NCBI RefSeq assembly: GCF_949987535.1
Contig: NC_080067.1
Span: 49,350,910-49,414,909 of the forward strand
Length of the DNA stretch: 64,000 bases
Reading direction: 5' to 3'
From: Balaenoptera acutorostrata
Lineage: Eukaryota > Chordata > Mammalia > Artiodactyla > Balaenopteridae
In this document: positions 60,301-64,000 of the stretch, piece after piece
How the letters are laid out: every line of letters begins with the position of its first letter
How positions within the stretch are numbered: position 1 is the stretch's first letter
Translations under genes and position numbers: made by a program
The notes under the pieces: generated by a model
Database searches by the model: none
Told to the model about the DNA's origin: nothing
What the model saw: the letters and a program-made list of their open reading frames with translations, nothing else

Positions 60301-60872
60301 TAGTGTTTTCTGTTTTTTTGGATGGAATGTCCTATAAATATCAATTATGTCCATCTTGTCTAATGTGTCATTTAAAGCTTATATTTCCTTATTTATTTTC
60401 ATTTTGGATGATCTGTCTATGGCAAAAGTGGGGTGTTAAAGTCCCATACTATTATTGTGTTACTGTTGATTTCTGCTTGTATAGCTGTTAGCCTTTGCCT
60501 CATGTATTGAGGTGCTCCTATGTTGGGTGCATAAATATTTACAATTGTTATAGCCACTTCTTGGATTGATCCCTTGATCATTATGTAGTATCCTTCTTTG
60601 TCTCTTGTAATAGTCCTTATTTTAAAGTCTATTTTGTCTGATATGAGTATTGCTACTCCAGCTTTCTTTTGATTTCCATTTGCATGGAATATCTTTTTCC
60701 ATCCCCTCACTTTCAGTCTGTATGTGTCCCTAGCTCTGAAGTGGGTCTCTTGTAGACAGCATATATACGGGTCTTGTTTTTCTATCCATTCAGCCAGTCT
60801 GTGTCTTTTGGTGGGAGCATTTAATCCATTTATATTTAAGGTAATTATCGATATGTAAGTTCCTATTACCAT
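57386..60872 (-). pseudogene. L1-D ORF2 remnant (endonuclease, RT, C-terminus)
   Basis: The start is probably at 60,872 (MVIGTYISIITLNINGLNAP), the usual ORF2 N-terminus. The frame stays open for 151 codons through RHRLAEWIEKQDPYICCLQE, where the active-site Glu of the endonuclease is present, and NIYAPNIGAP, to IIVWDFNTPL. In that last motif the Gly of GDFN is Trp. A stop follows at 60,417. Later domains lie in separate frames: linker 59,797-60,018, RT fingers 59,427-59,825, RT palm 58,868-59,458 ([19 protein letters not shown]) and thumb 58,227-58,568. The catalytic FADD reads FANH (DD codons changed, 58,894-58,899). Confidence 0.88.
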
Positions 60873-60989
60873 TTTGTTAATTGTTTGGGGGTTGTTTTTG
60901 TAGGTCTTTCCTTGTCTTGTGTTTCCTGCCTACAGAAGTGCCTTTAGCATTTATTGTAAAGCTGGTTTGGTGGTGCTGAATCCTCTTAA

Positions 60990-61750
60990 CTTTCACTTGT
61001 CTGTAAAGGCTTTAATTTCTCTGTTCAATCTGAATGAGATCCTTGCTGGGGAAAGTAATCTTGGTTGTTGGTTTTTCCCTTTCATCACTTTAAATATGTC
61101 CTGCCATTCCCACCTGGCTTGCAGAGTTTCTGCTGAAAGATCAGCTGTTAACCATACAGGGATTCCCTTGTATGTTATTGGTTGCTTTTCCTTTGCTGCT
61201 TTTAATATTTTTTCTTTGTATTTGATTTTTGATAGTTTGATTAATATGTGTCTTGGTGTGTTTCCTGTATGGAACTCTCTGCACTTACTGGACTTGATTA
61301 TTTCCTTTCCCATATTAGGGAATTTTTCAACTGTAATCTCTTCAAATATTTTCTGTGTCCCTTTTTATTTTTCTTCTTCCTCTGGGACCCTTATAATTTG
61401 AATGTTGGTGCATTTAATGTTGTCCCAGAGGTCTCTGAGACAGTTCTCCATTGTTCTCATTCTTTTTTCTTTATTCTGCTCTGCAGTAGTTATTTCCACT
61501 ATTTTATCTTCTAGGTCACTTCTGTATTCTTCTGCCTCAGTTATTCTGCTATTGATTCCTTCTAGAGAATTTTTAATTTCATTTATTGTATTGTTCATCA
61601 TTGTTTGTTTGCTCTTTAGTTCTTCTAGGTCCTTGTTAAACATTTCTTCATGTATTTTCTCCATTCTATTTCCAAGATTTTGGATCATCTTTACTCTCAT
61701 TACTCTGAATTCTTTTTCAGGTAGGCTGCCTATTTCCTCTTCATTTGTTG
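60990..61750 (-). pseudogene. L1-D ORF1 remnant
   Basis: Minus-strand 61,365-61,700 covers the coiled coil (NRMEKIHEEMFNKDLEELKS, SRITEAEEYRSDLEDKIVEI) and RRM start (LRDLWDNIKCTNIQIIRVP). 60,993-61,313 covers the C-terminal domain ([35 protein letters not shown]). A frame break lies between them near 61,320-61,365. Length is otherwise close to normal. Confidence 0.88.
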
Positions 61751-62289
61751 GTCTGGTGGGTTTTCACCTTGCTCCTGCATCTTCTGTGTGTTTCTCTGTC
61801 TTCTCATTTTGCTTAACTTACTGTGTTTAGGTTTCCTTTTTGCAGGCTTCAGGTTCATACTCCCCATTGTTTTTGATGTCTGCTCCCAGTGGCTAAGGTT
61901 GGTTCAGTGGGCTGTGTAGGCTTCCTGGTGGAGGGGACTGGTGGATGAGGCTGGATCTTGTCTTTCTGGTGGGCAGGACCACATCCTGTGGTGTGTTTTG
62001 GCGTGTTTGTGAACTTAGTATGATTTTAGGCAGCCTCTCTGCTAATTGGTGGGGTTCTGTTTCTGTCTTGCTAGTTGTTTGGCATGGGTGTCCAGCACTG
62101 TAGCTTGCTGGTTGTTGAGTGGAGCTGGATCTTAGCATTGAGATGGAGATCTCTGGGAGAGCTTTCACTGTTTGATATTAGGTATAGCCAGGAGGTCTCT
62201 TGTCGACCAATGTCCTTAACTCGGCTTTCTCAACTCAGAGGCTCAGGCCTGATACCCGGCCAGAGCACCAAGACCCTGTCAGTCACACG

Positions 62290-62575
62290 GCAAGTGCCAA
62301 GGTTTGGGCTATGTTACATGGATTTTCTGGTTAATCCTCAAATTGACTCTGTGAAGTAGGAACTATTATTAGCCCATCTCAGATCCGGAGTCTCAGACAG
62401 AATCAACACTTGGAAAGAAAATGGTCATCTTCATTCTCCATTCTCCTCCTTCTGGCTCCTGCGCAACCTCAAAATCAAGGACTGAATGATTGCTGAGGAG
62501 TCTCGAAGCAAGAAGATCTTACTCCCCTGAGCTACACTACCCACCCCTTCCCAGCAGAAGAAGTCACAAGTTGTC
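62290..62575 (-). other. Non-L1 segment joined to the 5' side of L1-D
   Basis: These 286 bp do not match the 5'UTR of L1-1, L1-F, L1-A or L1-B. Plus-strand 62,330-62,405 looks MIR-like (TAATCCTCAAATTGACTCTG, AGGAACTATTATTAGCCCAT). The remainder (GAGTCTCGAAGCAAGAAG, CCCACCCCTTCCCAGCAG) is unrecognised. Because L1-E coding sequence resumes right after it, the segment was inserted into L1-E together with, or next to, L1-D. It could be a 5' transduction, a chimeric cDNA made by template switching, or an unrelated insertion. Confidence 0.6.
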
Positions 62576-63067
62576 AACAACCCACTTTCATCAATGGACA
62601 GATCACCCAGACAGAAAATCAGTAAGGAAACACTGGCCTTAAATGACACAGTAAACCAGATAGACTTAATTGATACATATAGAGCTTTCCATCCAAAAGC
62701 AGAATACACATTCTTTTGAAATGCCCATGGAAAATTCACCAGGACTGATCACATGCTCGGTCACAAAGCGAGCCTCAGTAAATTTAAGACAAGTGAAATC
62801 ATATCAAGCATCTTTTCCTGCCACAACACTATGCGATTGGAAATCAACTACAAAAAATATGCAAAAAACTGCAAAAAACACAAACATGTGGAGGGTTAAA
62901 AATATACTACTAAACATCCAATTGATTACTGAAGAAATCAAAGGGGAAATAAAAAAACACCTAGTGACAAATGAAAATGAACATATGATGATTCAAAACC
63001 TATGGGGCACAGCAAAAGCAGTTCTAAGAGGGAAGTATATAGTGATACAAGCTTATGTCAAGAAACA
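62576..63067 (+). pseudogene. L1-E ORF2 endonuclease, second part and linker
   Basis: Resumes at TFINGQITQTEN-like sequence (in frame SMDRSPRQKISKETLALN) and continues through IDLIDTYRAFHPKAEYTF, a frameshift near 62,718, then SLSKFKTSEIISSIFSC-type sequence. It ends in [20 protein letters not shown] (open frame 62,670-63,098). It ends at VKKQ where L1-F begins at about 63,068. Confidence 0.87.
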
Positions 63068-64000
63068 AGGAGAGGTAGAGAAGATGGTGGAAGAGTAAGA
63101 TCACCTTCCTTCCCACAGATACAGTAGAAATACATCTACACGTGGAACTGATCCTACAGAACACCCACTGAACGCTGGCAGAAAACGTCAGACCTCCCAA
63201 AAGGCAAGAAACTCCCCGCGTACTTGGGTAGGGCAAAAGAAAAAAGAAATAAAAGAGGCAAAAGAATAGGGACAGGACCTGCACCAGTGGGAGGGAGCCG
63301 TGAAGGAGGAAAGGTTTTCACGCACTAGGAAGCCCTTTCATGGGTGGAGACTGCGGGTAGCAGAGGGGGGAAGCTTCGGAGCCATGGAGCAGAGCGCAGC
63401 CACAGGGGTGCGGAGGGCAAAGTGGAGAGACTCCCGCACAGAGGAGTGGTGCCGACCAGCACTCACCAGCCCGAGAGGCTTGTCTGCTCACCCGCCGGGG
63501 CGGGCGGGGCTGGGAGCTGAGGCTCAGGCTTCGGTCAGATCCCAGGGAGAGGACTGGGGTTGGCTGCGTGAACACAGCCTGAAAGGGTTAGTGCACCACA
63601 GCTAGCCGGGAGGGAGTCCGGAAAAAGTCTGCAGCTGCCGAAGAGGCAAGAGACTTTTTCTTCCCTCTTTGTTTCCTGGTGAGCGAGGAGAGGGGATTCA
63701 GAGCGCTGCCTAAATGAACTCCAGAGACGGGCATGAGCCATGGCGATCAGCACGGACCCCAGAGACAGGCATGAGATGCTAAGGCTGCTGCAGCCACCAC
63801 CAAAAAGCCTGTGTGCAAGCACAGGTCACTCTCCACATCGCCCTTCCCAGGAGCCGGTGCAGCCTGCCACTGCCAGGGTCCTGTGATCGGGGGACAACTT
63901 TCCCGGGAGAACACATGGCGCGCCTCAGACTGGTGCAACGTCACACAGGCCTCTGCCGCTGCAGGCTCACCCCGCCTCCTACGTACCCACCCCCGCCCCC
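63068..64000 (+). mobile_element. LINE-1 (L1-F) 5' end and 5'UTR, plus strand, runs off the window
   Basis: The 5' edge reads GAGAAGATGGTGGAAGAG, with an AAGATGG YY1-type core. The next 930 bp match the outer 5'UTR of L1-1 (13,733 down to about 12,800) closely. Examples are the GTAAGATCACCTTCC, GCTGGCAGAAAACGTCAGAC and GACCTGCACCAGTGGGAGGG segments. It is rich in GC and still holds many CpGs (for example CCCGCCGGGGCGGGCGGGGC at about 63,490-63,510), where older L1 5'UTRs have lost theirs. ORF1 and ORF2 would lie beyond 64,000. Open frames here on either strand are not genes. Confidence 0.88.

Larger units (their letters stand above)
56827..62289 (-). mobile_element. LINE-1 (L1-D), minus strand, nearly complete, 5' end inside the 5'UTR
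   Basis: About 5.5 kb: poly(A) as a T run at 56,827-56,835, then 3'UTR, ORF2 (60,872 to about 57,400), spacer, ORF1 (about 61,750-60,990) and about 0.55 kb of 5'UTR. Homology with the L1-1 5'UTR ends at CCCTGTCAGTCACAC (about 62,270-62,288), roughly 1.5 kb short of L1-1's 5' end. It is the most complete L1 wholly inside the window but is inactive: many stops, and the RT catalytic pair is lost. Confidence 0.88.
56505..62575 (-). mobile_element. Compound insertion: L1 3' end + L1-D + non-L1 5' segment
   Basis: This 6.07-kb block lies between the two halves of L1-E's endonuclease and is bracketed by one target-duplication-like pair. On the minus strand it reads: about 286 bp of non-L1 DNA (62,575-62,290), L1-D from inside its 5'UTR to its poly(A) (62,289-56,827), then a separate 322-bp L1 3'UTR with its own poly(A) (56,826-56,505). 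Because only one duplication pair encloses all three parts, they may have arrived together. Confidence 0.7.
54975..63067 (+). mobile_element. LINE-1 (L1-E), plus strand, interrupted by a compound insertion and cut by L1-F
   Basis: Plus-strand ORF1 begins at about 54,985. The inter-ORF spacer runs to about 56,050 and the ORF2 endonuclease from 56,050 to 56,504, breaking off after the GDFN motif. The endonuclease resumes at 62,576 with SMDRS-like sequence and continues to 63,067, where L1-F begins. A duplication AATAGCCACTT / AACAACCCACTT (56,494-56,504 and 62,576-62,587) brackets the inserted material and corresponds to a single stretch in intact L1. L1-E's reverse transcriptase would lie beyond L1-F, outside the window. 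No 5'UTR of the usual kind was recognised upstream of ORF1. Confidence 0.87.

Noticed and set aside
63300..63605. Arginine- and glycine-rich 101-codon frame that could be taken for a host exon
   Set aside because: The same sequence occurs in the L1-1 5'UTR in the opposite orientation (13,221-13,500), so it is L1 5'UTR.

Overview
This window is mammalian intergenic DNA made almost entirely of interspersed repeats. I found no host protein-coding exon, tRNA, rRNA or other functional RNA gene. The best guess for the source is a cetacean. It has five copies of the tRNA-derived CHR-type SINE (ending in the GGGCTTCCCTGGTGG-type head when read 5'->3'), and cetartiodactyl-type LINE-1 elements. I saw no ruminant Bov-B, Bov-tA or ART2 and no pig PRE-1, which 64 kb of those genomes would be expected to contain. 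This lineage call rests on remembered repeat families, not on a search.

Layout. 1-8,990: old AT-rich DNA with one CHR SINE with target-site duplications (TSDs) near 1 kb, an L2-like repeat near 4.1 kb, a second SINE at 6.2 kb and an old LTR-like repeat at 7.9 kb. It also holds a small templated insertion at 2,746-2,885, built from inverted copies of two nearby segments. 8,996-13,733: a minus-strand L1 with an internal deletion. 13,900-18,290: older plus-strand L1 remains. 18,709-19,024: a SINE. 19,340-20,640: a 3'-lacking L1 5' end. 21,395-28,470: an ancient LTR-flanked repeat split by a class I (gammaretrovirus-like) provirus at 23,036-27,769. The provirus is on the minus strand, has CTGT target duplications, degenerate gag, protease and integrase, and has lost reverse transcriptase/RNase H and nearly all of env. 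28,470-40,090: mostly single-copy-looking DNA with MIR and L2 fragments and possible solo LTRs. 40,090-50,203: an L1 (here L1-A) broken up by a second L1 (L1-B, 41,405-47,229) and two SINEs. 50,566-51,015: a solo LTR. 53,325-54,970: LTR/leader-like sequence of uncertain family. 54,975-64,000: a plus-strand L1 (L1-E) interrupted first by a compound insertion, 56,505-62,575. That insertion holds a second L1 3' end, a nearly complete minus-strand L1 (L1-D), and about 290 bp of non-L1 DNA at its 5' end. L1-E is then interrupted by the 5' end of another L1 (L1-F) that runs off the window.

Nothing here works as a pathway. All L1 and retroviral reading frames seen are broken by stops, frameshifts or deletions; the only element whose integrity cannot be judged is L1-F at the right edge. 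What the window offers is insertion history: nested insertions dated by target-site duplications, deletion junctions, two kinds of L1 5'UTR side by side, and small templated rearrangements. No previously undescribed biological system was identified. The best leads are the compound L1-D insertion with a non-L1 5' extension and the inverted templated insertion near 2.8 kb. All percentages and alignments are by eye.
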